Positions 41,412 to 51,114 of a DNA stretch of 64,000 bases are shown here, piece after piece. Position 1 is the stretch's first letter, and each line of letters opens with the position of its first letter. Below the pieces are notes generated by a model. It worked only from the letters and a program-made list of their open reading frames with translations, ran no database searches and was not told the DNA's origin. Position numbers and translations under genes: made by a program. The DNA is from Nitrospirota bacterium (GTDB taxonomy: Bacteria; Nitrospirota; JACRHJ01): positions 11,876-75,875 of the forward strand of contig JAJYJM010000005.1 of NCBI GenBank assembly GCA_021789495.1, given 5' to 3'.

Positions 41412-43163
41412 TTATGCCTCGTCCTTGCCGCTGTCCTTTATACGCGCGCCGAGCGAGCTGTCGAACCTGTCCTGAGAGTTCCTGTAGCCATCCTGGTCGG
41501 ACTTCTCGCCCTCTTTTTTGAAAGCCTTTATGGACAGACCTATCTTGCGTTCGGCGGTATCGACCTTGATAATCTTGGCGGTTACCTCGTCATCGAGCTT
41601 CAGGAGGTCTTCCATCTTGGCATGCTGGTCCTTGTCTATCTCGGAGATGTGTATCAGGCCCTCGACGCCGCCTTCCAACTCTACAAAGACACCGAAATCG
41701 GTGATCTTTATGACCTTGCATGTAACGTTATCGCCGACCCTGTAGGAGCCTGGAATCTCGCGGTCCCAGGGATCGGAATCAAGCTGCTTGAGTCCAAGCG
41801 AGAGCCGCTCCTTTTCCTTGTCCACGGAAAGCACCACCGCCTCCACCTTCTGACCCTTTTTGAGGACCTCGGACGGGTGCTTAAGGTGTTTTGTCCAGGA
41901 TATGTCGGAGATATGGATAAGGCCGTCGATTCCCTCGTCCAGCCCGACGAATGCGCCGAAGTCCGTGAGGTTCCTGACCTTGCCCTCTATCTTCGAGCCG
42001 ACCGGATACTTCTCCGCTATGACATCCCAGGGGTTCGGTTCCACCTGTTTCATGCCGAGCGAAATGCGCTTATTGGCCTTGTCTATCGAAAGCACCACGG
42101 CGTCGATGATATCGCCCATGCCGACGACCTTGCTCGGATGGCGGACTTTCTGCGTCCAGGACATCTCGGAGACGTGGACGAGACCTTCTATGCCCTGCTC
42201 AAGCTCGACAAACGCGCCGTAGTCGGTAAGGCTCACCACCTTGCCGCGCACCCTCGCGCCCACGGGATATTTGCTGTCGGCAAGCGCCCAGGGGTCGTTG
42301 GAAAGCTGTTTCAAGCCCAAGGAGACCTTCTCGTTCTCCCGGTCGTATTTCAGCACCATGACCTTTATCCTGTCGCTGACGACGAACATCTCGGAGGGGT
42401 GGCTCACTCTTCCCCAGGACATGTCGGTTATGTGGAGCAGGCCGTCGATGCCGCCAAGGTCGATAAACGCGCCGTATTCCGTGATGTTCTTTACTATGCC
42501 GTCTATCACGACGCCTTCCTTGAGCGTCGAGAGCGTCTGAGTCTTCTTCTTGTCCCGGACTTCCTCAAGGAGCGCCCTCCTGGAGAGGACAATGTTGCCC
42601 CGGCGCTGGTTGACCTTGAGCACCTTGAGATCAAACGTCTGGCCAATCAGAGAATCGAGATTCCGAACGGGCCTTAAGTCTACCTGGGAGCCGGGCAGGA
42701 ATCCCTTAACTCCGTTTATGTCAACCGTCATACCGCCCTTTATGCGGGCGATGACCTTGCCGGTCACGGTCATGTCCTTGTTGCAGGCCTCTTCTATCTG
42801 CTCCCATATCTTTATCTTGTCGGCCTTCTCTTTCGAGAGGACGATATTGCCTTCGGAGTCCTCGCGCTCTTCGAGATATACCTCGATGTCGTCGCCGACC
42901 TTTATCCTCTTCAGTTCGTCGGCGTGTATCTCCTCGATGGGTATAATACCCTCCGATTTGTATCCCACATCGACCACAACTCCATCGGGCCTGACCTGTA
43001 TTACACGGCCCCTGACGACCGTTCCCTCCTCCACGCTCTTGAATGATTCGTCGTAGAGGCGGGACATTTCATCTTTATCCTGGCCTTCCGCCCCCACCTC
43101 CTCGAAGTCTTCCTCCTCTTCGGCGGAATAATCCATTGCCAGTTTCTTTTCCTCTTTTGCCAT
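41412..43163 (-). CDS. rpsA: 30S ribosomal protein S1
   Basis: The 583-residue product has six S1 domains, shown by the repeated units VRGRVIQVRPDGVVVDVG, GVVIDGIVKNITEYGAFIDL, VRGKVVSLTDYGAFVELEQ, IEGKVRNLTDFGAFVGLDEG and VTCKVIKITDFGVFVELEGG. An acidic N-terminal extension precedes the first. It is the typical length for bacterial S1. A dispersed palindromic repeat lies between it and plsC. Confidence 0.97.
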   Translation of the reverse strand: MAKEEKKLAMDYSAEEEEDFEEVGAEGQDKDEMSRLYDESFKSVEEGTVVRGRVIQVRPDGVVVDVGYKSEGIIPIEEIHADELKRIKVGDDIEVYLEEREDSEGNIVLSKEKADKIKIWEQIEEACNKDMTVTGKVIARIKGGMTVDINGVKGFLPGSQVDLRPVRNLDSLIGQTFDLKVLKVNQRRGNIVLSRRALLEEVRDKKKTQTLSTLKEGVVIDGIVKNITEYGAFIDLGGIDGLLHITDMSWGRVSHPSEMFVVSDRIKVMVLKYDRENEKVSLGLKQLSNDPWALADSKYPVGARVRGKVVSLTDYGAFVELEQGIEGLVHVSEMSWTQKVRHPSKVVGMGDIIDAVVLSIDKANKRISLGMKQVEPNPWDVIAEKYPVGSKIEGKVRNLTDFGAFVGLDEGIDGLIHISDISWTKHLKHPSEVLKKGQKVEAVVLSVDKEKERLSLGLKQLDSDPWDREIPGSYRVGDNVTCKVIKITDFGVFVELEGGVEGLIHISEIDKDQHAKMEDLLKLDDEVTAKIIKVDTAERKIGLSIKAFKKEGEKSDQDGYRNSQDRFDSSLGARIKDSGKDEA

Positions 43164-43292
43164 CAGACTAAAATACCTCCGGTTCTTTTATTTTTCAGGC
43201 GCACGGCCCGAAATCCTGCAAGATTTAAATCTTAACATATTTCACTTGGGTTTTCCAGCATATTTATGCGGGATTCGACGATACGCTAACTT

Positions 43293-43373
43293 TGTCATTG
43301 CGAAGAGCGGAAAGCGACGTGGCAATCCCGGAATTTAAAACCTGAGATTGCTTCGCTTCGCTCGTAATGACAG
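43293..43373. repeat. Dispersed palindrome TGTCATTGCGA...TCGTAATGACA
   Basis: The 81-base element begins TGTCATTGCGAAGAGCGGAA and ends GCTTCGCTCGTAATGACA, with GGCAATCCC and GAGATTGC pairing inside. This form is widespread in intergenic DNA of deltaproteobacteria-like genomes. It fills the 224-base gap between plsC and rpsA, in which no gene is seen. Confidence 0.75.
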
Positions 43374-43387
43374 GGGGCGTTACCGGT

Positions 43388-44017
43388 TTAATTTCCTTCT
43401 TTTAGCTTTCTTATCTCCTCCATTATCGTATCGGCAATCCACTGGTATCGCTCGTGCCCCTTTATTTTGGTCATTGTCTGGAAATCCATCGGCTTACCAA
43501 ACGTCACGGATATTCTCGCCGGCCTTAGGGCCTTATGCTCCTTACCCATTGTCCGGAAGCTTCCTTTTATATAAACCGGCACTACCGGGACCCTGGCAAT
43601 AGATACTATCATTCCAATCCCGGCCTTGCCTGGCAGGAGATTTTCGTCCGGGCTTCTTGTCCCCTCCGGAAAAAGGCAGACTGGCTCCCCCTTTTTAAGC
43701 CGGTTCATTATATCGGCAAGCGTCGCCTTGTCAAGCCTGTCGCGGTTTATCGGGAACGCCTTCCACCTGTCGAGGATAAATTTCTTCCAGGGCCTGTCAA
43801 ACAGCGAATCACGCGCTACGAAGTTCACCCTGCGCCAAAGCGCCGAACCGACGAGCGGCGGGTCGAGGAAGCTCGCGTGGTTGCCGGCAAGGATTACAGG
43901 GCCGTCCAAAGGCACGTTCCCGCGTCCTGCAATCCTGTATCCGAAGAAAATTTTAAACAGGACAAAAAAAACGGCGTGCGCCGCGTCGTAGAGTATATGG
44001 GTTTTAATTCCCCGCAA
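43388..44017 (-). CDS. plsC: 1-acyl-sn-glycerol-3-phosphate acyltransferase PlsC
   Basis: The 209-residue membrane-associated enzyme has the acceptor motif NHASFLDPPLVG (HX4D) and the phosphate-binding FPEGTRSPDENL. It makes phosphatidic acid. The start is TTG at 44017 and overlaps the end of cmk by 14 bases, so it belongs to the aromatic/cmk operon. Confidence 0.94.
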   Translation of the reverse strand: MRGIKTHILYDAAHAVFFVLFKIFFGYRIAGRGNVPLDGPVILAGNHASFLDPPLVGSALWRRVNFVARDSLFDRPWKKFILDRWKAFPINRDRLDKATLADIMNRLKKGEPVCLFPEGTRSPDENLLPGKAGIGMIVSIARVPVVPVYIKGSFRTMGKEHKALRPARISVTFGKPMDFQTMTKIKGHERYQWIADTIMEEIRKLKEGN

Positions 44018-44678
44018 CTTCCAGCACCTTCTCCTTCATCAGGGCCACCACTTCGTTTATGCTCAAGCCTGAACTATCAACCACAACAGCGTCGGCGGCC
44101 CTTTTAAGCGGCGCAATCTCCCTGTGGCTGTCGTCGTAGTCCCGCTTCGAAACTTCCTCTATGGTCTTCCGAAGGTCGGTCTCGATGCCCTTTTCCCTGA
44201 ATTCCTTCCAGCGCCGCCTTGCCCGCTCTTCGACATTCGCGTCAAGGTAAAATTTCACCTCCGCCTCCGGAAAAACCACCGTGCCGATGTCCCGCCCTTC
44301 AAGCACCACCCCGCCGCCTTCGCCCAGATTCCTCTGCAGCTGAAGAAGCCGCTCCCTCACGCACGGCTGCGCCGAAACGGCGGACGCCGCCATGCCCATC
44401 TCCGGAGTGCGGATTGCCTCGCTCACGTCCTCGTCGTCCAAGTATACCTTAAACCCGCCGCTATCCTGCACGAGTCTGACCTCCGTCCTCGCGCAAAGCC
44501 CCCGCAGGGCGTCGCTTTCCTTAAGCTGTAGCCCCTCCCGCACGGCCTTCAGACCTATCGCCCGGTACATTGCGCCCGTGTCGATATAGAGGTAACCGAT
44601 ATCCTTCGCAAGGAGCTTCCCTACCGTGCTCTTCCCCGCCCCCGACGGGCCGTCTATGACGACAATTGGTTTTTTCAT
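44004..44678 (-). CDS. cmk: Cytidylate kinase
   Basis: IDGPSGAGKSTVGKLLAKD is the P-loop. GRDIGTVVFPEAEVKFYLDA and RDYDDSHREIAPLKRAADA complete the CMP kinase signature in 224 residues. It overlaps aroA by four bases, the common aroA-cmk-rpsA order. Confidence 0.96.
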   Translation of the reverse strand: MKKPIVVIDGPSGAGKSTVGKLLAKDIGYLYIDTGAMYRAIGLKAVREGLQLKESDALRGLCARTEVRLVQDSGGFKVYLDDEDVSEAIRTPEMGMAASAVSAQPCVRERLLQLQRNLGEGGGVVLEGRDIGTVVFPEAEVKFYLDANVEERARRRWKEFREKGIETDLRKTIEEVSKRDYDDSHREIAPLKRAADAVVVDSSGLSINEVVALMKEKVLEVAGN

Positions 44679-45982
44679 TTCAGCGATTCCAGCAGTTCCA
44701 CAAACCCCGGAAACGACGTTTTTATATTCTCAGTATCGTTGATTACCATCTCTCCACCCTGAGCAATCAGTCCCGCGACGGCCAGGGACATCGCAACGCG
44801 GTGGTCGCCGTGGCTGTCCACTTCCGCCGCATGAATCGGCGTCCCGCCGTGAATTATCATCCCGTCCGGCGTCTCAATAACCTTCACGCCGATTCTTGTA
44901 AGTTCGCCCGCCATAGCGGAGATTCTGTCCGATTCCTTCACCCGAAGCTCTGCGGCGTCCTTTATGACGGTCGTCCCTTTCGCTGCGGCTGCCGCAATGC
45001 ATATAATCGGGAACTCGTCTATCGCCCTCAGGAAAAGCTCCCCGCCTATCTCTGTCCCGCCAAGCTTTGAATACTCCACTGTAATATCCGCAATCGGTTC
45101 CGGGCCGTCATTGCGGACATTTTCCACACTTATGCGCGCGTTCATCAGCCTCAATATATCGATTATGCCCGTCCTTGTCGGGTTTATCCCCACATCACTT
45201 ATAACGACCTTCGAGCCGGGCACAATCGCCGCCGCGACCATCGGAAAAGCCGCAGAAGAGATGTCCCCCGGCACCGTCAAATCGCGCGCAACAAGCCTCT
45301 GGCCGCCGGTAATTGAAACGGAAAGCCGCTCCACATTAACCTCGGCTCCCATATATTTGAGCATCCGCTCCGTGTGGTCACGGGACTTCATCGGCTCCGT
45401 AACGGTCGTTGTCCCGTTCGCATAAAGCCCGGCAAGCAGAACGGCTGACTTCACCTGCGCGCTTGCAATCGGAGAGGAATAATTTATACCCGATAGCCTC
45501 CCGCAGGGCTTTATTTCAAGCGGCGGATAGTTTTTCTCGCCCTCTCCGGAGATAATAGCGCCCATCTGTGAGAGCGGCTTGACTATCCTCGTCATCGGGC
45601 GTTTGCGGAGGTACTGGTCGCCCGTTAAAGTGGCTCCGAATCCCTGGCCGGACATAAGCCCGGACAAAAGCCTGATGCTCGTCCCGGAGTTGCCGAGGTC
45701 GAGAACGCCTCCAGGCGCCTTGAGACCGCGCAGGCCGACACCGTGTATGACAAGCTCAGGGCCGCCCAACCCCTCAATCCCGACCCCCATCGCGGCAAGG
45801 GCCTTTGCCGTATTTACACTGTCTTCGCCGGTGAGGAAGCCGGATACGCGGGATGTACCTTCGGCGATAGCGCCAAGCATGACGGCGCGATGCGAGATGG
45901 ATTTATCCCCCGGCACGCGCACGGCGCCGCCGGTAGACCGGCCTCGAAGCGGCCCGGATGAATTAATTATTAATCTTTCCAT
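44675..45982 (-). CDS. aroA: 3-phosphoshikimate 1-carboxyvinyltransferase (EPSP synthase)
   Basis: The enzyme joins shikimate-3-phosphate and PEP. VPGDKSISHRAVM, LGNSGTSIRLLSGLM, the active Asp in DEFPIICIAAAAA and RVKESDRISAMAGEL are all in place over 435 residues. Just before the first motif the sequence GRSTGGA is encoded by a copy of the palindromic element at 45929, a likely small insertion at a tolerant site. It is one base behind tyrA. Confidence 0.97.
   Translation of the reverse strand: MERLIINSSGPLRGRSTGGAVRVPGDKSISHRAVMLGAIAEGTSRVSGFLTGEDSVNTAKALAAMGVGIEGLGGPELVIHGVGLRGLKAPGGVLDLGNSGTSIRLLSGLMSGQGFGATLTGDQYLRKRPMTRIVKPLSQMGAIISGEGEKNYPPLEIKPCGRLSGINYSSPIASAQVKSAVLLAGLYANGTTTVTEPMKSRDHTERMLKYMGAEVNVERLSVSITGGQRLVARDLTVPGDISSAAFPMVAAAIVPGSKVVISDVGINPTRTGIIDILRLMNARISVENVRNDGPEPIADITVEYSKLGGTEIGGELFLRAIDEFPIICIAAAAAKGTTVIKDAAELRVKESDRISAMAGELTRIGVKVIETPDGMIIHGGTPIHAAEVDSHGDHRVAMSLAVAGLIAQGGEMVINDTENIKTSFPGFVELLESLK
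45929..45949. repeat. Short GCCGGTAGACCGGC palindromic element inside aroA
   Basis: CCGGTAGACCGGCCTCGAAG, read on the coding strand as CTTCGAGGCCGGTCTACCGG, specifies the RGRSTGG segment near the N-terminus. Confidence 0.5.
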
Positions 45983-45983
45983 T

Positions 45984-46850
45984 CTATTTGATTCTCTGCC
46001 TTACTACCCTTGCCTTCTCGAATTCCGCCAACAATGCCTCGCCGTCGCCGGACTCCATGAAGCCTCGGAGCTTCTCCAGGGATTTGATATACGTCCCAAG
46101 GGCGTCCGCTATATTGCCGGAATTAAGCAGGCAGATGTCCCGCCACATGCCCGGGTGGCTCCCGGCTATGCGCGTGAAGTCCTTGAAGCCGCCCGCGGCA
46201 TAGGATATGGCGTCCTCGCCGCCGTCCATCTGGGTAAGCGCGCCGACCATCGCGTATGCCGCAACATGCGGCAGGTGGCTTACCATCCCGAAGACACGAT
46301 CGTGATCGAAGGGGTCCATCCTTTCCACTTTTGCGCCGGCGGCCTCCCAGAGGTCGGATACCGCCTCCAGCGCCTCGATGTCCGTGTTCCTCGTAGGCGT
46401 AAGTATGCAGCGCGCGCCGTGGAATAATTTAAGATTCGCAGCCTCTGCTCCGGAACGTTCGCTCCCCGCGATGGGATGCGCCGGGACGTATCTGGCCTTG
46501 AGGTAAAATATCTCCTCAAGCCGCAGGACGAGTTCCCCCTTGACGCTCCCCGCGTCCGTTACAACGGCCTGGTCTTCCAGGTACGGTTTTATCTCCCTGG
46601 CCACCTGCTCGAAGGAACCTGCTGGACAGCATAGTATCACGAGGTCGGAGCCGGAAACGCCTTTTTTTGCGTCTTGGGAGTAGCGGTCGATGAGGCCCAT
46701 GCGGACTGCGGTGTCGAGGTTTTCCCTGTTCCTGCCGACACCCACTACGGCGCGCGCAATACCGCGAGACCTTATAACTCCGGCGATGGAGCCGCCGATA
46801 AGACCCACGCCGATAACCGTCGCCTGCTTGAACTTAGGCTCGGCGCTCAA
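45984..46850 (-). CDS. tyrA: Prephenate dehydrogenase
   Basis: A dinucleotide-binding fold ([17 protein letters not shown]) and [19 protein letters not shown], with the catalytic His in [13 protein letters not shown], fit TyrA of 288 residues. It leads to tyrosine. The start is a TTG that overlaps the aroF stop (TTGA); no fused chorismate mutase is present, that domain being on pheA. Confidence 0.94.
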   Translation of the reverse strand: MSAEPKFKQATVIGVGLIGGSIAGVIRSRGIARAVVGVGRNRENLDTAVRMGLIDRYSQDAKKGVSGSDLVILCCPAGSFEQVAREIKPYLEDQAVVTDAGSVKGELVLRLEEIFYLKARYVPAHPIAGSERSGAEAANLKLFHGARCILTPTRNTDIEALEAVSDLWEAAGAKVERMDPFDHDRVFGMVSHLPHVAAYAMVGALTQMDGGEDAISYAAGGFKDFTRIAGSHPGMWRDICLLNSGNIADALGTYIKSLEKLRGFMESGDGEALLAEFEKARVVRQRIK

Positions 46851-47860
46851 GAGGTTCTCCCCATAATCCTGGCGATGCCTTTTATGTCCTTCATAAGCCG
46901 GGCGAACGCCTTCGGCTCAAGCGACTGCTCGCCGTCGCTTAATGCCTCTTCCGGGTGGGAATGCACCTCGATTATAAGCCCGTCCGCGCCTGCGGCTATC
47001 GCGGCCATCGCCATCTGCGGGATAAACTCGCGGATACCGACGCCGTGGGACGGGTCTACTATCACCGGCAGGTGGCTTTCTTTTTTGAGGATAGGAACGG
47101 CACAGAGGTCGAGAGTATTGCGCGTATAGGTCTCGAACGTCCTGATGCCGCGCTCGCAGAAGATTACCTGGTGGTTCCCCTGGGACATTATATATTCGGC
47201 GGACATCAGGAATTCCTTTATCGTCGCGGAAAGGCCGCGCTTTAAGAGCACAGGGGTCCTTGTGAGGCCGACCTCTTTCAGCAGGCGGAAGTTCTGCATG
47301 TTCCTCGCGCCGATCTGTATCACGTCGGCGTATTTCACGACCATCTCCGTATCGCGCGGGTCCATAAGCTCCGTCACGACAGGAAGACCGGTCTTCTCAC
47401 GCGCCTCTGCGAGGTATTTCAAACCTTCCTCGCCCAGACCCTGGAAGCTATACGGAGAAGTCCTCGGCTTGAACGCGCCGCCGCGTATGAAGCCCGCCCC
47501 GGCTTTCTTTACCTCTTCCGCGACCGTGAGGAGTTTTTTTCTCCCCTCCACGGCGCACGGCCCGGCAATGACCGCGAGCTTTTTGCCGCCGATTTTTTCC
47601 CTGCCGACCTTGACGACCGTATTCTCTTTCCGGAACTCGCGCGATACGAGCTTGTAGGGCTTTAAGATAGGCATAACTTTCTCGACGCCCGGCATGGCCG
47701 CGAGCGGAAGCTCGGAGATTACCGACTCCTCCCCTATCGCGCCGATAATCGTCCTCTCCTTGCCCTTCGATATATGCACCGATACGCCGTGCTCGACGAG
47801 CTTCTTTTTTATGTTCTCAATCTGCTTCGGCGTCGCGGAAGGCTTAAGAACTACAATCAT
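46847..47860 (-). CDS. aroF: DAHP synthase, type I-beta with N-terminal regulatory domain
   Basis: The first step of the shikimate pathway. About 70 N-terminal residues form a ferredoxin-like regulatory domain, then the TIM barrel with [27 protein letters not shown] and the metal/substrate motif [14 protein letters not shown]. The length of 337 is normal. This form is typically feedback-regulated by aromatic amino acids or prephenate. It overlaps its neighbours by four bases. Confidence 0.96.
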   Translation of the reverse strand: MIVVLKPSATPKQIENIKKKLVEHGVSVHISKGKERTIIGAIGEESVISELPLAAMPGVEKVMPILKPYKLVSREFRKENTVVKVGREKIGGKKLAVIAGPCAVEGRKKLLTVAEEVKKAGAGFIRGGAFKPRTSPYSFQGLGEEGLKYLAEAREKTGLPVVTELMDPRDTEMVVKYADVIQIGARNMQNFRLLKEVGLTRTPVLLKRGLSATIKEFLMSAEYIMSQGNHQVIFCERGIRTFETYTRNTLDLCAVPILKKESHLPVIVDPSHGVGIREFIPQMAMAAIAAGADGLIIEVHSHPEEALSDGEQSLEPKAFARLMKDIKGIARIMGRTS

Positions 47861-48933
47861 TTGTATACCTCTCTCAGCGCTTTCACAAACCTCTCGTTCT
47901 CTTTCATCAGCCCAATCGTCACCCGTATCCGCGTCGGGCCCATCGGGCGGACGATTACGCCTTTCCGGAGGAGCGCGTCGTATAATTTCCGAGCATCGCT
48001 GTGCAGGTCTATCCAGATGAAATTCGCCTGTGTGGGCAGATAGTCCACGCCCATCTTCGTCAGCTCCGCGTAGAGGTATTTCTTCCCTCCCTCGTTCACG
48101 CGCACGGACTCCTTCACGTGCTCGTCGTCGGAGAGCGCGGCCAATGCCGCGGCCTGGGCGATGGAATTCGTATTGAACGGAGCGCGGACACGGTTCATCA
48201 GATCCACAAGCCGCGCGGGGGCGAACCCGTAGCCTATCCGAAGCCCCGCCAGGCCGTATATCTTGGAGAACGTCCGCAGGATTATTATGTTCCTGCCGTC
48301 CTTGAAATACTTGAACGTGTCCGGGTACTCCGGGTTAGTAACGTATTCGAAATACGCCTCGTCCACGACGACAATCGCATCCTTAGGCACGCGCGCCATG
48401 AACGCGCCCATCTCTTTTTGCGTGTTCATAGTGCCTGTAGGATTATTCGGATTTGCGATGAAGATTATCTTCGTCCTATCGTTTATCGCGTCCGCCATCG
48501 CGGACAAATCATGCTTCCCGCTCTTCAGTGGAATTGCAACTCCCCTTCGTCCCGCCGCCTGCACGGACATCTTATAAACGACAAAAGACGGCTCGGCGAA
48601 TATCGCCTCCTCGCCCTCCAGCAGGAACGTGCGGACGATGATGTCGAGAAGCTCGTTCGAGCCGTTCCCAAGGATAATCTCCGACGGTGAGCAGCCGAAT
48701 TTTTCGCTTATCGCACCCTTCAGGTAATGCGCGGCGCCGTCGGGATAGCGATGCAGATTATTTATACAGCCCGCAATAGCCGCTATGCCTTTCGGCGAAG
48801 GGCCGACGGGATTTTCGTTGCTTGCGAGTTTTATGGAGCCGGTCAAGCCCAGTTCGCGCTCAAGCTCCTCGATTGGCTTTCCCGGCGCGTAAGGCGTCAG
48901 GGATTCTATCCCCGGCGAAGTAAGTCTTTTCAT
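47857..48933 (-). CDS. hisC: Histidinol-phosphate aminotransferase-type enzyme HisC
   Basis: A 358-residue class I/II aminotransferase. The PLP lysine lies in [17 protein letters not shown], and NPNNPTGT and the VVDEAYFEY aspartate are seen. HisC-type enzymes act on histidinol phosphate and on aromatic keto acids; here, inside pheA-hisC-aroF-tyrA, aromatic aminotransfer is likely. Confidence 0.94.
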   Translation of the reverse strand: MKRLTSPGIESLTPYAPGKPIEELERELGLTGSIKLASNENPVGPSPKGIAAIAGCINNLHRYPDGAAHYLKGAISEKFGCSPSEIILGNGSNELLDIIVRTFLLEGEEAIFAEPSFVVYKMSVQAAGRRGVAIPLKSGKHDLSAMADAINDRTKIIFIANPNNPTGTMNTQKEMGAFMARVPKDAIVVVDEAYFEYVTNPEYPDTFKYFKDGRNIIILRTFSKIYGLAGLRIGYGFAPARLVDLMNRVRAPFNTNSIAQAAALAALSDDEHVKESVRVNEGGKKYLYAELTKMGVDYLPTQANFIWIDLHSDARKLYDALLRKGVIVRPMGPTRIRVTIGLMKENERFVKALREVYK

Positions 48934-48935
48934 CT

Positions 48936-50024
48936 TTATTTCCCCACTGCCTTATTCACTTGCGCCGCGGGATACGCCCCAAGGACTTTCAGGAACAAGC
49001 AGTTCCTGCCGAGCTCCGATACCGCTTCCTTTACCTTCCTGTCGGCAATGTGGCCTTCCATGTCCACAAAGAAGTGATACTCCCAAGCCTTCTTGCGGGA
49101 GGGTCTGGACTCTATTTTCGTCAGGCTTATGCCACGCTCGGCAAATGGCTTCAGCATGTCGTAAAGCGCGCCGGGCCGGTCTTTCACGGAGAACATGATC
49201 GACGTCTTGTCCTTCCCGGTTCGCGCCGGATATTTCCGGGATATTATCAGGAAGCGCGTAAAGTTGTTTACGTTGTCCTCTATGCGCTCGCGCAATATCT
49301 TTAGCCCGTACATCTCCGCGGCAAGCCTGCTCCCGATGGCGGCGATGGACGGGTCTTCCGCGGCCATTTCCGCGGCCCTTGTGGTCGAGGAAGTCTCGAC
49401 AAGGGAGATTCCGCGCAGGTTCTTCTCAAGCCAGTTCCTGCACTGCGCCAGCGGCTGCGGGTGCGAGTATATTTTCATAACGTCCGAAAGCTTTCCGGTC
49501 ATATTCATAAGATAGTGCGAGACCTCAAGCATTATCTCGCCGGAGATGTTGAGCTCCGAGTCCATGAACATGTCGAGCGTATGGCTGACGACACCCTCGG
49601 TGGAATTCTCTATCGGCACGACACCGTATTCCGCCAGGCCGCGCTCCGCCTCCGCGAAGACCTCGCTTATGCTGTTTACCGGGACATACTGCGCGGAATA
49701 CCCGAACTGCTGGAGGCAGGCAAGGTGCGAGAACGTGGCCTTGGGGCCCAAGTATGCTATCTTTGCCGGCGCCTCAAGCGATAGCGACGCGGAGAAAATC
49801 TCCTTCAAAACGGCCTGAAGGGATTCGTTCGGGAAGGGGCCTTCGTTGTTTTTGGTGAGGCGTTCAATGATTCGCTTCTCCCTGTCCGGGACGTGGAACC
49901 GGGAATTTTCTTTTTTCTTGATTCTGCCGATCTCCATGACCAGCTTCGCGCGCCTGTTCAGGAGCGCCAGGAGCCTGTCGTCCAGCTCGTCTATTTTTTT
50001 CCTTACGTCCTCTATTTTCGGCAT
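48936..50024 (-). CDS. pheA: Bifunctional chorismate mutase/prephenate dehydratase
   Basis: Residues 1-85 are an AroQ chorismate mutase (IDELDDRLLALLNRRAKLVMEI). The prephenate dehydratase part carries AYLGPKATFSHLA and GVVPIENSTEGVVSHTLDMF, and the ACT domain carries DRPGALYDMLKPF and ESRPSRKKAWEYHFF. At 363 residues it has a normal P-protein length. ATG 50024 is used rather than the TTG one codon before. It heads the aromatic operon. Confidence 0.96.
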   Translation of the reverse strand: MPKIEDVRKKIDELDDRLLALLNRRAKLVMEIGRIKKKENSRFHVPDREKRIIERLTKNNEGPFPNESLQAVLKEIFSASLSLEAPAKIAYLGPKATFSHLACLQQFGYSAQYVPVNSISEVFAEAERGLAEYGVVPIENSTEGVVSHTLDMFMDSELNISGEIMLEVSHYLMNMTGKLSDVMKIYSHPQPLAQCRNWLEKNLRGISLVETSSTTRAAEMAAEDPSIAAIGSRLAAEMYGLKILRERIEDNVNNFTRFLIISRKYPARTGKDKTSIMFSVKDRPGALYDMLKPFAERGISLTKIESRPSRKKAWEYHFFVDMEGHIADRKVKEAVSELGRNCLFLKVLGAYPAAQVNKAVGK

Positions 50025-50062
50025 CAAGGGATGGACCGTCCTTTTCCTTTAAAGTAAAGGGA

Positions 50063-50091
50063 GTTATACAATAATTAGGCAGGATTTGCAA
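50063..50091 (-). promoter_or_regulatory. Sigma-70 promoter of the aromatic operon
   Basis: TTGCAA (50091-50086) and TATAAC (50068-50063) are 17 bases apart on the minus strand, about 40 bases before pheA. Confidence 0.6.
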
Positions 50092-50096
50092 GGAAA

Positions 50097-50293
50097 TTGA
50101 GAGACGGGCGGGCAAAGATTCATTTAACGCGCATTGTTTGGATGCGGCCCCTTCGCGCCGCAAGGTCGCACGCAGGCGGAGGGGTTAAGGTCGTCATCCC
50201 CGAACGCCTTAATCGGGAACCCCGCGGCTTTGAAAGACACTGGGCCCCCGTTCAGAATCGTCCGGGGGTGACGAACATGTACGCGCCGCCACC
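50097..50293. repeat. Repeat-rich spacer with degenerate ATTCCCG palindrome
   Basis: No gene is seen. A degenerate copy of the composite repeat block, CGTCATCCCCGAACGCCTTAATCGGGAA, lies at 50191-50225. A GGGCCCCCG...CGGGGGTGACG palindrome follows near 50250-50275. Confidence 0.5.
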
Positions 50294-50614
50294 GCCTGTC
50301 ATTCTGAGGCCCCGGCTTTATGCATACCGGGGCAGGCTCCGCGAAGAATCCACAGTTGACTTTAAAGGTTTCGGAGATTACGATGTTAATTGCTGATATT
50401 TTTGGGCCGCGCTCCAATAGCAATCCTCATCGGTCGGAAAAGTTAGCTGTCAATAGCAATTCCTGATAGATTCAATAACCTGCTGATTATCAAAATAAAA
50501 ATTTATAAAAATAACGGATTTCCACCCGGCATCGGAAAGGGGCCAAAAACAGGCCGTTTTCGGGCGGTTTCATGGCAAAAATGGGGCGCGGGGAGGCATG
50601 TCGTTTTGATGGGG
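50294..50614 (-). repeat. About 300-bp dispersed repeat element, copy 2
   Basis: On the minus strand this is the diverged partner of 1716-2006. It starts six bases behind the mogA stop codon, in the same direction as that gene, and carries an extra GCCCCGGTATGCAT...CCGGGGC hairpin near its end. No ORF is supported inside it. Confidence 0.75.
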
Positions 50615-50619
50615 CTTAA

Positions 50620-51114
50620 TCAACTGGTTTGACCGCATTCGGCGTCGCTTCCGCGGATTTTCTCTATGGCGTGCGGTATCGCGGGCATAAGGACGGCGAG
50701 GTTCTCGACTGCCCCTTTCAGGCTCCCCGGCAGGTTGATTATCAGCGTCTTGCCGCGTATCCCGCAAGTTGCGCGGCTTATCATGGCGTGCGGTGTTTTC
50801 TTCAGCGATTCCATGCGCATAGCCTCGGCCATTCCCGGCAGCTCCCGGTCGATTACCGCTCTTGTGGCCTCAGGCGTCACGTCCCTTGGCGAGACTCCCG
50901 TGCCCCCCGTTGTAACAATCAAATCCGCCCCTGACCTGTCGGAAAGCGTTATCAGCCGGTCCATTATAATTTCCACCTCGTCCGGGATCATCTCGTAATT
51001 GATAATCTCCGCGCCGGTATTTTTAAGCATTTCCATAACCGCCGGGCCGGCAGTATCTTCCCGCTCGCCCCGCGAGCCCTTGTCGGATATGGTAAGGACG
51101 GCGGCTTTTATCAT
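50620..51114 (-). CDS. mogA: Molybdopterin adenylyltransferase MogA/MoaB
   Basis: The 164-residue single-domain protein has LTISDKGSRGEREDTAGP at the start, VTTGGTGVSPRDVTPEATR and NLPGSLKGAVENL, the MPT-binding set of the MogA/MoaB family. It adenylates molybdopterin before MoeA. It overlaps the MOSC gene by four bases. Confidence 0.94.
   Translation of the reverse strand: MIKAAVLTISDKGSRGEREDTAGPAVMEMLKNTGAEIINYEMIPDEVEIIMDRLITLSDRSGADLIVTTGGTGVSPRDVTPEATRAVIDRELPGMAEAMRMESLKKTPHAMISRATCGIRGKTLIINLPGSLKGAVENLAVLMPAIPHAIEKIRGSDAECGQTS

Noticed and set aside
41142-42677. 511-codon open frame opposite rpsA and sppA
   Set aside because: Spans two genes on the other strand; caused by repeated S1-domain codons.
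50124-50423. 99-codon frames in the pheA-mogA spacer
   Set aside because: They lie wholly within dispersed repeats and have no ribosome binding site.
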